Shown here one piece after another: positions 28,873-38,333 of a stretch of 64,000 nucleotides of DNA. The position numbers and the translations under genes were made by a program. Position 1 is the stretch's first letter, and each line of letters opens with the position of its first letter. A model generated the notes under the pieces. It was not told the origin of the DNA, did no database searches, and saw nothing but the letters and a program-made list of their open reading frames with translations. The stretch comes from Corynebacterium hylobatis (GTDB lineage: Bacteria > Actinomycetota > Actinomycetes > Mycobacteriales > Mycobacteriaceae): assembly GCF_003955685.1 (NCBI RefSeq), contig NZ_RXHJ01000004.1, positions 1 through 64,000 on the forward strand, in the 5' to 3' direction.

Positions 28873-28920
28873 GTGCCCGCCAGTGAATCCGCAGCTGACC
28901 CGCACCCGCCACGTCAGTGA
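28873..28920 (+). CDS. Possible 15-codon leader peptide upstream of putA
   Basis: A GTG-started frame follows AGGAG and encodes VPASESAADPHPPRQ, with four prolines in 15 residues. A second frame (28883-28960, 25 codons) overlaps it. Leader-peptide sensing of proline is a speculative possibility; no terminator-like alternative structure was identified. Confidence 0.2.
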   Translation: MPASESAADPHPPRQ

Positions 28921-28991
28921 CCGTCCCCCGGTGGCCATCCGGTCCAGCCGAACCGACTGAGTCCATCCCACTGACCCCAAGGACGTCCCCC

Positions 28992-31900
28992 ATGTCTGAG
29001 CTCACCACCGTCGAAACAATCCTCGAGTCCGCCGTGATCCGGGCCCGGACCTGGCTGCAGGCCAGCGCCGGCGGCGCCGGCACCTCCGCCACCGAACGTC
29101 TCGCGGACCTGGTCCGTGACCCGGCCGGGGTGTCCTTCACCATGGACTTCGTGGACCGGGTCATGCGTCCGGAGGACAACCGCACCGCTGCACAGGCCCT
29201 GCGCAGCCTGGATTCACCTCCGGAGTTCCTGGGCCGGCTCAACCAGGCCGCACTGCGGCTGGGTGGCCTGCTGGGACCGAAACTGCCGGGCATCGTCCTA
29301 CCTGCCGCCCGCACGAGAATGCGGCAGATGGTGGGGCACCTGGTGCTCGACGCGGACGGCAAGGCGCTGAATAAGCTGCTGGACAAGGCTGCTGCGGAAG
29401 GCAACCAGCTCAACCTCAACCTGCTCGGTGAGGCGGTGCTGGGCGACGGTGAAGCCGACCGGCGGGCCGAGCGCACGATGCAGCTGATCGACAACCCGCG
29501 GGTGACCTACATATCCGTCAAGGCCTCCAGCCTCTGCGCCCAGCTCAACCCCTGGGACCTGGAGGGCAACCTGATCCGCCTGAAGAACCAGCTGCGGCCG
29601 ATGTACCGCGCGGCGCACGCCAACGGCACCTTCATCAACCTGGACATGGAGGAGTACAAGGACCTGCGGATGACCATCCGCCTGTTCACGGAACTGCTCA
29701 GCGAGCCGGAGTTCACCGACCTGCAGGCCGGCATCGTCCTGCAGGCCTACCTGCCCGATTCCTTCGCCGCCCTGCAGGAGCTGGCCGAGTTCGCGGAACA
29801 GCGGGTCGCCGGCTGCGGCGCCCCCATCAAGATCCGTCTGGTCAAGGGCGCGAACCTCTCGATGGAGAAGGTCGAGGCGGAGGTCCACGGCTGGGAACAG
29901 GCCCCCTACGCCACTAAAGCGGAGGTCGACGCCAACTACGTCCGACTCATCGACTTCATCCTCCGGCCTGAGCACGTTGCCAACGTGCGCATCGGGGTGG
30001 CCAGCCACAACCTGTTCACTGTGGCGCTGGCCTGGGAGCTCGGACTGGCCCGCGGAGTCACGGAGCAGATTGATGCGGAGATGCTGCAGGGCATGGCCCC
30101 GGAGCAGCAGAAGGCGGTGCAGGCGGAGGTCGGCCGGATGATCCTCTACACTCCGGTCGTCCACGCCGAGGATTTCGACGTCGCCGTGTCCTACCTGGTG
30201 CGCCGTCTCGAGGAGAATGCCACGGAGGAGAATTTCCTCCATGCCCTCTTCGCCCCTGACATCGAGCCGCCGAGCCCGATGGACCTGCAGGAGCAGGCCC
30301 TGCGCCGGGCCGTGGCCGAGCGGGAGAGCACCTCCGCGCAGCCGCGCCGGAAGCAGGACCGGCAGACGGAGCGGGGCCGCCAGGCGCTGCAGACGGGACG
30401 GTTCCGCAATGAACCGGACACGGATCCGGCCCTGCGTGTCAACCGGGCCTGGGCGCTCGACGCACTCGCGGCCGAGCCCTATCGCCTGCGGGCGGAGGAG
30501 ATCACCGACCCGGCGGTCGTCGACAAGGCTGTGCAAAGGGGACGTGAGCTGGCCACCGCCTGGGCCCAGCGCAGCGGCGCGCAGCGCGCCGAGGTACTGG
30601 ACGCCATCGCCGATGAACTGGCGGACGCCCGCGGGGCACTGGTCACCGTGATGGCCCAGGAGGCCGGCAAGACCATCGACCAGTCGGACCCGGAGATCTC
30701 CGAGGCCATCGACTTCGCCACCTACTACGCCGAATCCGCGCGTAACCTCGACCGCTCCCGTTCCCGTTTCACCCCGCATGCGCTGACGGTGGTGGTGCCC
30801 CCGTGGAACTTCCCCGTCGCCATCCCCACCGGCGGGGTGCTGGCCGCGCTGGCAGCGGGTTCCGCGGTGATCATCAAACCGGCACCGCAGACCGTGGCCT
30901 GCGCGGAGGTGCTGGTCGACGCGGTGCACCGCGGGCTGGCCAGGCACGGCGTGGACACGGACCTCGTCCAGTTCCTGCCCGCCGATGAGGCGGAGGCCGG
31001 GCAGCGTCTGATCTCCCATCCGGACGTCGACCAGGTCATCCTCACCGGCGCGACAGAGACGGCCGCCCTCTTCCGGTCCTGGCGCCCGGAGATGAAACTG
31101 AGCGCGGAGACCTCCGGAAAGAACGCGATCATCGTGACCCCGGCCGCGGATCCGGACCTGGCGGTCGCCGATATCCTCCGCTCCGCCTTCGGGCACTCGG
31201 GCCAGAAGTGCTCGGCGGCCTCGCTGGTCATCTTCGTCGGCGCGGCGGGGCGGTCGAAGCGGCTGCGGACGCAGCTTCTCGACGCCGTGGGTACCCTCCG
31301 CGTCGGCCCCGGAACCGATATCTCCACCACCATGAACGGACTGATCGAACCCCCCGGGGAGAAGCTGCACCGCGGCCTGAACCAGCTCGACTCCGGCCAG
31401 GACTGGCTGCTGGAGCCCCGCCGCCTCGATGAGGAGGGCCGCTTCTGGTCGCCCGGTGTGCGCGACAACGTTCGCCCCGGCTCCTGGTTCCACACCAACG
31501 AGTGCTTCGGCCCGGTCCTGGGCATCATGTACGCCGCGACGCTGGATGAGGCGATCTCCTGGCAGAACTCCACCGGTTACGGGCTGACCGGTGGCATCCA
31601 CTCCCTCAACGACGCAGAGATCGACCACTGGATGGACAACGTTGAGGTGGGCAACGCCTACGTCAACCGCGGCATCACCGGCGCGATCGTGCAGCGGCAG
31701 TCCTTCGGCGGCTGGAAGAAATCCGTCATCGGCCCCGGAGCCAAGGCCGGCGGCCCGAACTACGTGGCCCAGCTGGGTACCTGGTCCGACGGGGAACCCG
31801 ACCACGCGCAGGTGGAGCTCTTCCCCGCTGTCAACGATCTGCTTGATCGTGCCGCCGCAGAACTCTCCCCGGCTGACCTTGCGTGGCTGCGCACCGCCGC

Positions 31901-32318
31901 CGAACTCGATGAACTGTCCTGGCGGGAGGAGTTCAGCCGCGAACACGACCTGACGGGGCTGCGCAGTGAGGCAAACATCTTCCGCTACCGCCGGCTCCCG
32001 GAACCGCTGCAGGTGTGGGTCGGGCCCGGTGCCGCCGGGCGCGACCTGTGGCGGCTGCGGATGGCGGGTCTGCGGACAGGCACCGGCATCGAGGTCATCG
32101 AGGGCACCAGTCTCAGCCCGGGCAGCCGGGTGCGGGCCCTCGGGAAGGTTGATCCGGCGCTCTACGCAGCCGCCGCGGAGAACGGCTCCGTCATCCTCGA
32201 CCAGCCTGTGCTCGCCGACGGCCGCCGGGAGCTGCTCCCCTTCCTGCTGGAGCAGGCCGTCACCGTGACCCTGCACCGCTTCGGCGTGCTGCGGCCGGTC
32301 GGCTCCGTGCGCGGCTGA
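28992..32318 (+). CDS. putA: Bifunctional proline dehydrogenase / P5C dehydrogenase
   Basis: PutA oxidises proline to glutamate in two steps, using FAD and then NAD+. The 1108-residue protein has the proline dehydrogenase barrel (about 80-400) with VSVKASS-type, NLDMEEYKDLRMT, IRLVKGANLSMEK and VASHNLFTVALA motifs. The P5C dehydrogenase domain (about 500-1000) has VVVPPWNFPVAIPTG, ETSGKNA and the catalytic Cys at about residue 740 in HSGQKCSAASLV. A C-terminal extension of about 100 residues follows. There is no N-terminal ribbon-helix-helix domain, so it should not autorepress like E. coli PutA. The ATG (MSELTTVETI) has AAGGA upstream; a longer frame would read into the leader. Confidence 0.93.
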   Translation: MSELTTVETILESAVIRARTWLQASAGGAGTSATERLADLVRDPAGVSFTMDFVDRVMRPEDNRTAAQALRSLDSPPEFLGRLNQAALRLGGLLGPKLPGIVLPAARTRMRQMVGHLVLDADGKALNKLLDKAAAEGNQLNLNLLGEAVLGDGEADRRAERTMQLIDNPRVTYISVKASSLCAQLNPWDLEGNLIRLKNQLRPMYRAAHANGTFINLDMEEYKDLRMTIRLFTELLSEPEFTDLQAGIVLQAYLPDSFAALQELAEFAEQRVAGCGAPIKIRLVKGANLSMEKVEAEVHGWEQAPYATKAEVDANYVRLIDFILRPEHVANVRIGVASHNLFTVALAWELGLARGVTEQIDAEMLQGMAPEQQKAVQAEVGRMILYTPVVHAEDFDVAVSYLVRRLEENATEENFLHALFAPDIEPPSPMDLQEQALRRAVAERESTSAQPRRKQDRQTERGRQALQTGRFRNEPDTDPALRVNRAWALDALAAEPYRLRAEEITDPAVVDKAVQRGRELATAWAQRSGAQRAEVLDAIADELADARGALVTVMAQEAGKTIDQSDPEISEAIDFATYYAESARNLDRSRSRFTPHALTVVVPPWNFPVAIPTGGVLAALAAGSAVIIKPAPQTVACAEVLVDAVHRGLARHGVDTDLVQFLPADEAEAGQRLISHPDVDQVILTGATETAALFRSWRPEMKLSAETSGKNAIIVTPAADPDLAVADILRSAFGHSGQKCSAASLVIFVGAAGRSKRLRTQLLDAVGTLRVGPGTDISTTMNGLIEPPGEKLHRGLNQLDSGQDWLLEPRRLDEEGRFWSPGVRDNVRPGSWFHTNECFGPVLGIMYAATLDEAISWQNSTGYGLTGGIHSLNDAEIDHWMDNVEVGNAYVNRGITGAIVQRQSFGGWKKSVIGPGAKAGGPNYVAQLGTWSDGEPDHAQVELFPAVNDLLDRAAAELSPADLAWLRTAAELDELSWREEFSREHDLTGLRSEANIFRYRRLPEPLQVWVGPGAAGRDLWRLRMAGLRTGTGIEVIEGTSLSPGSRVRALGKVDPALYAAAAENGSVILDQPVLADGRRELLPFLLEQAVTVTLHRFGVLRPVGSVRG

Positions 32319-32350
32319 CAATCGATTTCTCTGGCAGAATTGAAAATCTG

Positions 32351-33760
32351 ATGAGCACACCGAAGAGCCCCCACAATCCCGGCGAGACGGGGACCGACAC
32401 CCACGACCTCGCCGAGGCCGTCTCCGACTTCGCCGAGCTGTCCGACAACCCGCAGGACGTCACCAGCCCCCAGGACAGTGATGACGTCACCGACCGCGCG
32501 GTGTTCATCGGCCGGGACGGCCGCTGGGCCGCCGGCTGGGCCCTGCGTTTCGTCATCTTCGTCGCCGCGGCCTACATCCTGGGCCAGATCCTCGGCTTCG
32601 TGTGGGCCGGCATCCTGCCGGTCCTCCTTGCGCTGCTGGTCGCCACCGTTCTGTGGCCGCCGGTGAAACTCCTGCGGGATAAGCTGCGCTTCCCCGCTGC
32701 ACTGGCCGCCGCGGTCGTCCTCGTCGGATTCTTCGCCATCATCGGCGGCATCTTCGCCGCGATGGCCCCGACCATCCGCAACCAGGGCCGTGACCTGATC
32801 GATCAGGCTTCCGTGGGTTTAAGTCAGTTGTCAGAGTGGGTCCAGGGACCGCCTTTCAACGTTGATCTGGGGCAGTTCGACCAGGTGCTCAACGACATCA
32901 CGGGTTTCCTCCAGGACCAGTCCTCCCAGATCGCCTCCGGCGTCTTCACGGGGCTGAGCGCGGCGACCTCCGTCGCAGTCACCCTCGTGGTGATGCTGGT
33001 GCTGACGTTCTTCTTCCTCAAGGACGGCGACCGTTTCCTGCCCTGGCTGCGCAAGTACACCGGCGCCAACGCCGGCTGGCACCTCACCGAGGTGCTCACC
33101 CGCACCTGGAACACACTGGCCGGTTTCATCCGGACGCAGGCGATCGTGTCCTTCGTCGACGCCCTGTTCATCGGCATCGGCCTGATGCTCCTCGGCGTGC
33201 CGCTGGCCTTCGTCCTGGCCGTGATCACCTTCTTCGCCGGCTTCATCCCCATCGTCGGTGCCTTCACCGCCGGTGCGCTGGCCGTGATCATCGCTCTGGT
33301 GACCAACGGTGTGACCAACGCCCTGTTCGTGCTGCTGCTGATCATCGCGGTCCAGCAGCTCGAGGGCAACATCCTCCAGCCGGTCCTGCAGTCCAAGGCC
33401 ATGAACCTGCACGCCGCTGTGGTCCTGCTGGCCGTGACGGTCGGCTCCACACTCTTCGGCATCGTGGGGGCATTCCTCGCCGTGCCGGTCGCCGCGACAG
33501 CCGCGGTCTTCTTCCGCTACCACTCCGAGCTGGTGGCCCTGCGTGCCGGGGAGATCACCATCGACGACATCGAGATCGCCACCGCCCGGGGCGGCAACAT
33601 CACCTCCTGGGAGACATTCACCGCTGTCCGGGAGAAACTGATCTCCATGGGCAGACGGAAGCCCTCTGACGAGGACGCCGGGGACACCACAGACGCCGAC
33701 AGGGAAAAAGCCCCGGCCGAGGCCAGGGCTGAAACCGGGGACACCGCTAAACCGGAGTGA
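32351..33760 (+). CDS. AI-2E family transporter (PerM-like permease)
   Basis: The 469-residue protein has about eight membrane segments in the AI-2E transporter (UPF0118) arrangement. These include the central region TLVVMLVLTFFFLKDGDRFL, FIPIVGAFTAGALAVIIAL and the conserved QQLEGNILQPVLQSKAMNLH. The N-terminus (about 1-60) and C-terminus (about 395-469) are hydrophilic, acidic extensions. Family members export diverse small molecules or ions; the substrate here is unknown. The ATG start is 33 bases after putA. Its 3' end overlaps the convergent nucleosidase by 14 bases. Confidence 0.85.
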   Translation: MSTPKSPHNPGETGTDTHDLAEAVSDFAELSDNPQDVTSPQDSDDVTDRAVFIGRDGRWAAGWALRFVIFVAAAYILGQILGFVWAGILPVLLALLVATVLWPPVKLLRDKLRFPAALAAAVVLVGFFAIIGGIFAAMAPTIRNQGRDLIDQASVGLSQLSEWVQGPPFNVDLGQFDQVLNDITGFLQDQSSQIASGVFTGLSAATSVAVTLVVMLVLTFFFLKDGDRFLPWLRKYTGANAGWHLTEVLTRTWNTLAGFIRTQAIVSFVDALFIGIGLMLLGVPLAFVLAVITFFAGFIPIVGAFTAGALAVIIALVTNGVTNALFVLLLIIAVQQLEGNILQPVLQSKAMNLHAAVVLLAVTVGSTLFGIVGAFLAVPVAATAAVFFRYHSELVALRAGEITIDDIEIATARGGNITSWETFTAVREKLISMGRRKPSDEDAGDTTDADREKAPAEARAETGDTAKPE

Positions 33761-34340
33761 CCACAGCTTCCTCGAGGAGACGGACCGCCTTGGCCAGCTG
33801 GACCGCGCCGGGGTCGACGGCGTCAGCCCAACCCGGGGCGGTTTCCTCGTCCGCGCGGTCCGAGATCTGCTTGAGCAGCGTCACCGGGACATTGAAACTG
33901 TGCGCCACGGCGCACACGGCGTAGCCCTCCATGTCCACCAGGCCGGCGTCCTGCGCCAGGCGGTCGCGGGTGACGGAGTCTTCGACGAAGGTGTCGCCGG
34001 TGGCCAGCTGGGCCGTGGGGAAACGCCCGGAGATCTCCGGTTCGAAGGCGATCGGCAGGGCCACGCCGGTGACACCGGGGACCTCTGCGGACATGAAGTC
34101 GTGCTTGTGCACACGGTCGATCTCGTAGACGCCGTTCTCATGGTCATCCCGCAGCGCTCCGGCGGTGCCGATGTTGATGATCCGGGAGGGCAGCTTCCCG
34201 GCGGCACGACGCGCGGACAGCTCGAGCGTCAGGTTGATCGCGGCGGGCAGGGTGCCCACTCCGGTGATGAGGACATCGGAGCCCTCGGGCAGGTGGGCGG
34301 CTTCACCGGGGACAGCGGCAACGAAAAGGGGTGCAGTCAT
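33747..34340 (-). CDS. MTA/SAH-type nucleosidase
   Basis: The 197-residue phosphorylase-fold protein resembles 5'-methylthioadenosine/S-adenosylhomocysteine nucleosidase. INIGTAGAL (about 66-74), the purine-site motif VDMEGYAVCAVA (about 138-149) and the catalytic Asp region ISDRADEE (about 161-168) match the family. It is shorter than E. coli Pfs (232 residues), and the exact nucleoside may differ. The ATG at 34340 begins MTAPLFVAAV; a longer frame has no homology. Confidence 0.75.
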   Translation of the reverse strand: MTAPLFVAAVPGEAAHLPEGSDVLITGVGTLPAAINLTLELSARRAAGKLPSRIINIGTAGALRDDHENGVYEIDRVHKHDFMSAEVPGVTGVALPIAFEPEISGRFPTAQLATGDTFVEDSVTRDRLAQDAGLVDMEGYAVCAVAHSFNVPVTLLKQISDRADEETAPGWADAVDPGAVQLAKAVRLLEEAVVTPV

Positions 34341-34424
34341 GGGTGGAAAGTGTACGTCGTCCACGGTGGATTGCCTACCTGGAGTGACCGGGTTCGCACC
34401 GGAGGCCAGCAGGCTGATACGCCA

Positions 34425-34462
34425 CCGCCGCCCCACGCGAAGATGATCGCGTGGGGCGGCGG
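34425..34462 (-). terminator. GC-rich hairpin after the resorcinol operon
   Basis: A 16-bp perfect stem (34425-34440 with 34447-34462) and a 6-base loop lie 23 bases past the dioxygenase stop. There is no U-tract. Confidence 0.6.
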
Positions 34463-34484
34463 AATGGGGTGAATACGGGGTGAA

Positions 34485-35393
34485 TCAGGCCTGGGCGGGT
34501 GCGAGGACGATGTCGAAACGGGTCTTCGCCCAGTCCTGCTCACCCAGCTCCCGCCCGTCAGGCGTCGGGGTGCCGGCCGGCTGCTGCGCAAAGGTCTTGA
34601 TCAACGAGTCCTTGACCCCGAAGACGGAGTCACCGATCTCCAGCTGGGGGTCACCCTCGACGAAGATATGGGTGACCAGGGTGCGCTTCTCAGGTGCGGT
34701 GACCATGAAATGCAGGTGCGCGGCACGCACCGGGGAACGGCCCACCGCCTCCAGCATCTTGCCCACCGGCCCGTCATGCGGGATCGGATACGGCACCGGG
34801 GTCAGCCCCCAGAACCGGTAGGTGCCGTTCTCATCGGTGAACAGGTGCGCGCGTGCCGACATCCGTCCGTCGTCGTACTGGACGTCGTAGAGGCCGTCCT
34901 CGTCGCACTCCCACACCTCGATCCGCGCACCCGCGATGGGTTGGCCGTCGGTGTCGGTGACGGTGCCCTCGATCCAGGCGGGCTGACCTTCGGCACCGAA
35001 GGAGATGTCCCCACCGAGAGCCACCTCGGGGGCGTCATCCAGGAAGAAGGGGCCGAAGACGGTGGCCTCGGTGGCATCCTCATAGGCCTGGTTGTTCACC
35101 GCGATGGTCTGCATCGACGCGCCGAGGGTATCGGAGAGCAGGACGAACTCCTGGCGTTTGTCATCGGTGATGTGTCCGACGGCGGTGAGGAAGTCGATGG
35201 CCTTATTCCATTCTTCTTCCGTGAGGCGCACATCCCGGATGAAGTCATGCAGATGGGTGGTCAACGACTGCATGATCTGCTTCAGGCGCGGATTCTCGCA
35301 GTTGTCGAAGGAGGCGACAACCCGCTCGACGAGTTCCTCCTCCACCTCCTGCTGGGCCGCGCTGATACCGGTCTGGGTGGTTGCCTGCGTCAT
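34485..35393 (-). CDS. rolD: Hydroxyquinol (intradiol) 1,2-dioxygenase
   Basis: Intradiol ring cleavage of hydroxyquinol to maleylacetate is expected. The 302-residue protein has an N-terminal helical dimerisation region and the catalytic beta-sandwich. The Fe(III) ligands typical of the family are visible as Tyr in GLYDVQYDD, Tyr in the [16 protein letters not shown] region, and two His in AHLHFMV. The [11 protein letters not shown] motif is characteristic. Its operon with maleylacetate reductase and an aromatic hydroxylase identifies hydroxyquinol rather than catechol as substrate. The symbol is by analogy to C. glutamicum rolHMD. Confidence 0.85.
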   Translation of the reverse strand: MTQATTQTGISAAQQEVEEELVERVVASFDNCENPRLKQIMQSLTTHLHDFIRDVRLTEEEWNKAIDFLTAVGHITDDKRQEFVLLSDTLGASMQTIAVNNQAYEDATEATVFGPFFLDDAPEVALGGDISFGAEGQPAWIEGTVTDTDGQPIAGARIEVWECDEDGLYDVQYDDGRMSARAHLFTDENGTYRFWGLTPVPYPIPHDGPVGKMLEAVGRSPVRAAHLHFMVTAPEKRTLVTHIFVEGDPQLEIGDSVFGVKDSLIKTFAQQPAGTPTPDGRELGEQDWAKTRFDIVLAPAQA

Positions 35394-35420
35394 TATTCTT
35401 CAGCTTCCTTTTCTGGTGTC

Positions 35421-36512
35421 TTACTGTGCGTACTGCACATCGCCGGTGAGCACGGCCGGGTCATCGCCGTTGAGTGCGGCCGTGAGCAGTGCGGTGAGGT
35501 TGTCGGCGGTGATCTCCCGCGGGTTGTTCGCCGGGAGTTTCTCCAGGACGATGCACACGGTCTCCGGGATACCCTCGGCAGTGAAGCCGTAGTCAGACAG
35601 CTTCTGCGGTGCGTCGACCTGTTCGCGCAGTTTCTGCAGCCCCTCGAGTGCCGTGCCGGTGCCGAAGGCCGCGGCGGCACGCGCCTCGGCCTGCGGTGCG
35701 TGAGGGGCGTTGAAGGCCAGTACATAGGGCAGGACCGTGGCGTGGGTCTGGGCGTGCGGGAGGTTGAAGGTCCCGCCCAGCACATGGCAGATCTTGTGGT
35801 GCAGCCCGGATCCCGCGGAGGCGAACGCCACCGCGGACAGGTAGGCGCCGTAGAGGGCCTCATCCCGCCCGGCGATCGACTGCGGATCAGCGACGATCTT
35901 CGGCAGCCCGGCCGACAGGGCGCGGATGCCTTCGGCAGCCAGGGCGGCGTTGATCGGGTCGGCCTTCGGTCCCCACAGCGAGTCGATGCAGTGGGCCATG
36001 CCGTTGAGCCCGGAGGCCACGGACATGTCCACCGGCAGGGACAGGGTCAGTGCGGAGTCGTAGATCACGGTGGCAGGCAGGACCTTGTGGTCGACACCGG
36101 TGGTCTTACGTGCGGCCTCGGTGAGACCCCACACGTTGGTGGCCTCGGAGCCGGCGTAGGTGGTCGGTACCGCGATGATCGGGATGCCCGTGGTCAGGGC
36201 CACCGCCTTGGCCAGGCCGGTGGTGGAACCCCCGCCGACGCAGACGAGCAGGTCCACACCATTGTCGGTGGCTTTCCGGCGGGCGGTCTCGGCGACCTCG
36301 ACGGGGACGTGCATCACCACGTCCGAGTGCCAGACCGCGACGTCGATACGCGCTGCGACCTGCTCGGCGATCTCGACTTCCCGTTCCCCGGCGATGACCA
36401 TGACCTTGCCCGCACCGAGGCGCTCAACCTCGGCGGACAGGTGGTCGGCTGCCTGACCGTGACCGAACAGCACCCGCTGACCGAGGGTGACGTGCTCAAA
36501 ACTCAATGACAT
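35421..36512 (-). CDS. rolM: Maleylacetate reductase
   Basis: The 363-residue iron-containing-alcohol-dehydrogenase-fold enzyme should reduce maleylacetate to 3-oxoadipate with NAD(P)H. The nucleotide region VCVGGGSTTGLAKAVAL (about 90-106), IPIIAVPTTYAGSEAT and the metal-region equivalents GLNGMAHCIDSLWG and GLHHKICHVLGG are present. It lies between the hydroxylase and the dioxygenase genes, consistent with the resorcinol pathway. The start is an ATG. Confidence 0.87.
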   Translation of the reverse strand: MSLSFEHVTLGQRVLFGHGQAADHLSAEVERLGAGKVMVIAGEREVEIAEQVAARIDVAVWHSDVVMHVPVEVAETARRKATDNGVDLLVCVGGGSTTGLAKAVALTTGIPIIAVPTTYAGSEATNVWGLTEAARKTTGVDHKVLPATVIYDSALTLSLPVDMSVASGLNGMAHCIDSLWGPKADPINAALAAEGIRALSAGLPKIVADPQSIAGRDEALYGAYLSAVAFASAGSGLHHKICHVLGGTFNLPHAQTHATVLPYVLAFNAPHAPQAEARAAAAFGTGTALEGLQKLREQVDAPQKLSDYGFTAEGIPETVCIVLEKLPANNPREITADNLTALLTAALNGDDPAVLTGDVQYAQ

Positions 36513-36554
36513 GTTGTCTGACCTTTCCGTGGCTTATGGGCTCTGGGGAGATTA

Positions 36555-38180
36555 TTACTGGACGAGTGTCGGCTGCGGGCTCAGGTGCAGCAGCTGACCG
36601 AGCCTGTCCAGCTGCGTCTGCAGCTCAGAGGCATCGGCGGCGGTGGCGTAGACGTAGAAGTCCGGGCGGGTGATCACGTAAGCGGCACCGGCTCCGTCCA
36701 GCCAGCGGCTGTAGACACCCTCACTATCCACGACATCGACCTGGTCCGCGTGGTGGCCGACGCTGACGGTGGTGGCCCCGATCGTCTCGAGGGTGGCCAG
36801 CTGTCCGGCGTCGAGCACGGCTGCCGGATCGGTGTTGAGGCCGATGACGGTCCAGCCGCGGCCGACGACATCATCGAACCGGCCCTTGCGTCCCTGGTAT
36901 TCAACGAGGCCCTGCTTGGCCAGCTCACCGCCATGGGCGGCGTCCTGGATCCAGATGCCCGGCCCCAGGTGGGCGACGTCGGTGTTGACGGGGGTGCCGT
37001 CGGAGTTAGCGAGTTCGGCGATCATGCGCTCATCGCGCTTCGCGGCCTCCTCCTCATCGGTGATGCAGATGACGTCGCCGAGCCCCATGGAGAAGTCGAT
37101 GTAGTGGCGGACGTGCTCGCGGCGCTCCTCGCCGTAGGAGTCCAGCAGGTCATCATCGGCCTTGCCGTCGAGGACGAGGTCCAGGCGCCAGGCCAGGGCC
37201 AGGGAGTCCCGGACGCCGGCGCACATGCCCTCACCAGCGAAAGGAGGCATGAGGTGGGCGGCGTCGCCGGCGATGAACGCCCGGCCTGAGCGCCACTGCT
37301 CAGCCCAGCGGGACTCGAAACGGTAGATCGCGGAACGCTCCAGGATCGCCTTGTCGGGAGTGACGCCCCAGGGTTCCAGCAGCTTCCAGGCGTTCTCCTC
37401 GCTGGCCAGCTCCTTGAGGTCCTCGCCCGGCAGTGCCATGAACTCCCAGCGGCGGCGCCCCGGGCCGCCGGGGACGATGGTGGTCGGGCGCTTCGGGTCG
37501 CACAGCTGCCAGTGGTCCGGACCGTACTCCAGTTCCTGGGTCGGCTTGAGATCCAGGATCAGCCAGTCGAAGAAGAAGCCGAGATCATTCATCTCCATGC
37601 CGAGGGAGTTGCGGATGAAGCTGTTCGCGCCGTCGGAGCCGACGGCGTACTTCGCACGGATCTGCGCCTGCTCGGCGTCCGGGTTCTCCACCTCCGGGTT
37701 GTCGGTGATCTCGCCGTACAGGGTGACGGACTCATCATCCTGCTGGAGGTCGGTGACCTTCCAGCCGCAGCGGATCTCGACGTTGTCCATTGTCTCGGCG
37801 ATGCCGCGCAGACGCTTCTCCAGGTCCGGCTGGTAGAACCAGTACCGCGTGCGCCAGCCGGAGTCGGTGATGGAGGTCCAGTCGACCTCCATGAGGGACT
37901 CGCCCTCGGCGTTGCGCCAGGAGTAGAAGTCCGTGTGGTGCTCGATGGCGGCGTCGTTCTCGGAGTCGATGTCGATGTAGCCGAGGATGCGGGCGATCTC
38001 GTGGTCGAAGGTCACGGCGCGGGGACGCTCGTAGAAGGTGGGCCATTTCTCCACGATGATGGCGCGGTGGCCCTTCTTGCCGAGCAGGACGGCGAGCAGG
38101 GTGCCGACCGGACCGCCGCCGACGATCACGACGTCCGTGTCAAAGTTCTGGTTGTCTGCTGTGTTGCCGTTGAGTGACAT
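36555..38180 (-). CDS. rolH: FAD-dependent aromatic hydroxylase (resorcinol hydroxylase-like)
   Basis: The 541-residue class A flavoprotein hydroxylase has the GxGxxG motif [21 protein letters not shown] (about 17-37), the DG motif [13 protein letters not shown] and the GD motif [19 protein letters not shown]. It resembles MhpA-type enzymes. Because it shares an operon with hydroxyquinol dioxygenase and maleylacetate reductase, resorcinol to hydroxyquinol is the best assignment; 3-hydroxyphenylpropionate is an alternative. The ATG at 38180 has GGGAG upstream, and a longer frame runs into the operator region. Confidence 0.83.
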   Translation of the reverse strand: MSLNGNTADNQNFDTDVVIVGGGPVGTLLAVLLGKKGHRAIIVEKWPTFYERPRAVTFDHEIARILGYIDIDSENDAAIEHHTDFYSWRNAEGESLMEVDWTSITDSGWRTRYWFYQPDLEKRLRGIAETMDNVEIRCGWKVTDLQQDDESVTLYGEITDNPEVENPDAEQAQIRAKYAVGSDGANSFIRNSLGMEMNDLGFFFDWLILDLKPTQELEYGPDHWQLCDPKRPTTIVPGGPGRRRWEFMALPGEDLKELASEENAWKLLEPWGVTPDKAILERSAIYRFESRWAEQWRSGRAFIAGDAAHLMPPFAGEGMCAGVRDSLALAWRLDLVLDGKADDDLLDSYGEERREHVRHYIDFSMGLGDVICITDEEEAAKRDERMIAELANSDGTPVNTDVAHLGPGIWIQDAAHGGELAKQGLVEYQGRKGRFDDVVGRGWTVIGLNTDPAAVLDAGQLATLETIGATTVSVGHHADQVDVVDSEGVYSRWLDGAGAAYVITRPDFYVYATAADASELQTQLDRLGQLLHLSPQPTLVQ

Positions 38181-38233
38181 GGGCGCGTCTCCCTTTTTGA
38201 TGTGATCTGGAACATGTTGTCTGGCACACATTG

Positions 38234-38247
38234 TGAATCATCATTCA
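38234..38247. promoter_or_regulatory. Probable RolR operator
   Basis: TGAAT-CATC-ATTCA is a perfect inverted repeat in the divergent region between the hydroxylase and TetR genes, followed by another ATTCA and a GATTCA (38259-38265 area). Overlapping repeats of this kind are described for the RolR operator. Confidence 0.55.
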
Positions 38248-38321
38248 TTCATGGACAAGGATTCACCTTTGCGGCCACCCCCGACCACCCCCGGGGCATG
38301 GGTGTGACCTGGGCGATCATT

Positions 38322-38327
38322 TACGGT
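38322..38327 (+). promoter_or_regulatory. -10 box (TACGGT) of the TetR gene, probable leaderless
   Basis: TACGGT fits TAnnnT and ends seven bases before the ATG at 38334. No Shine-Dalgarno precedes the ATG. Confidence 0.4.
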
Positions 38328-38333
38328 GAACGC

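Larger units (their letters stand above)
28334..28991. other. 658-base divergent intergenic region dnaK / putA
   Basis: The dnaK side (to about 28490) holds a SigH-type promoter, a HAIR operator and extra CAAGTT/AACTTG inverted repeats. The middle (28500-28760) has no convincing gene except a 34-codon frame listed separately. The putA side has a TATACT -10, a small hairpin and two short GTG-started frames in the leader. Confidence 0.7.

Noticed and set aside
29298..32360. A 1020-codon open frame opposite putA
   Set aside because: Composition (His/Gln/Leu/Gly-rich, no domains) is typical of an antisense frame over a high-GC gene.
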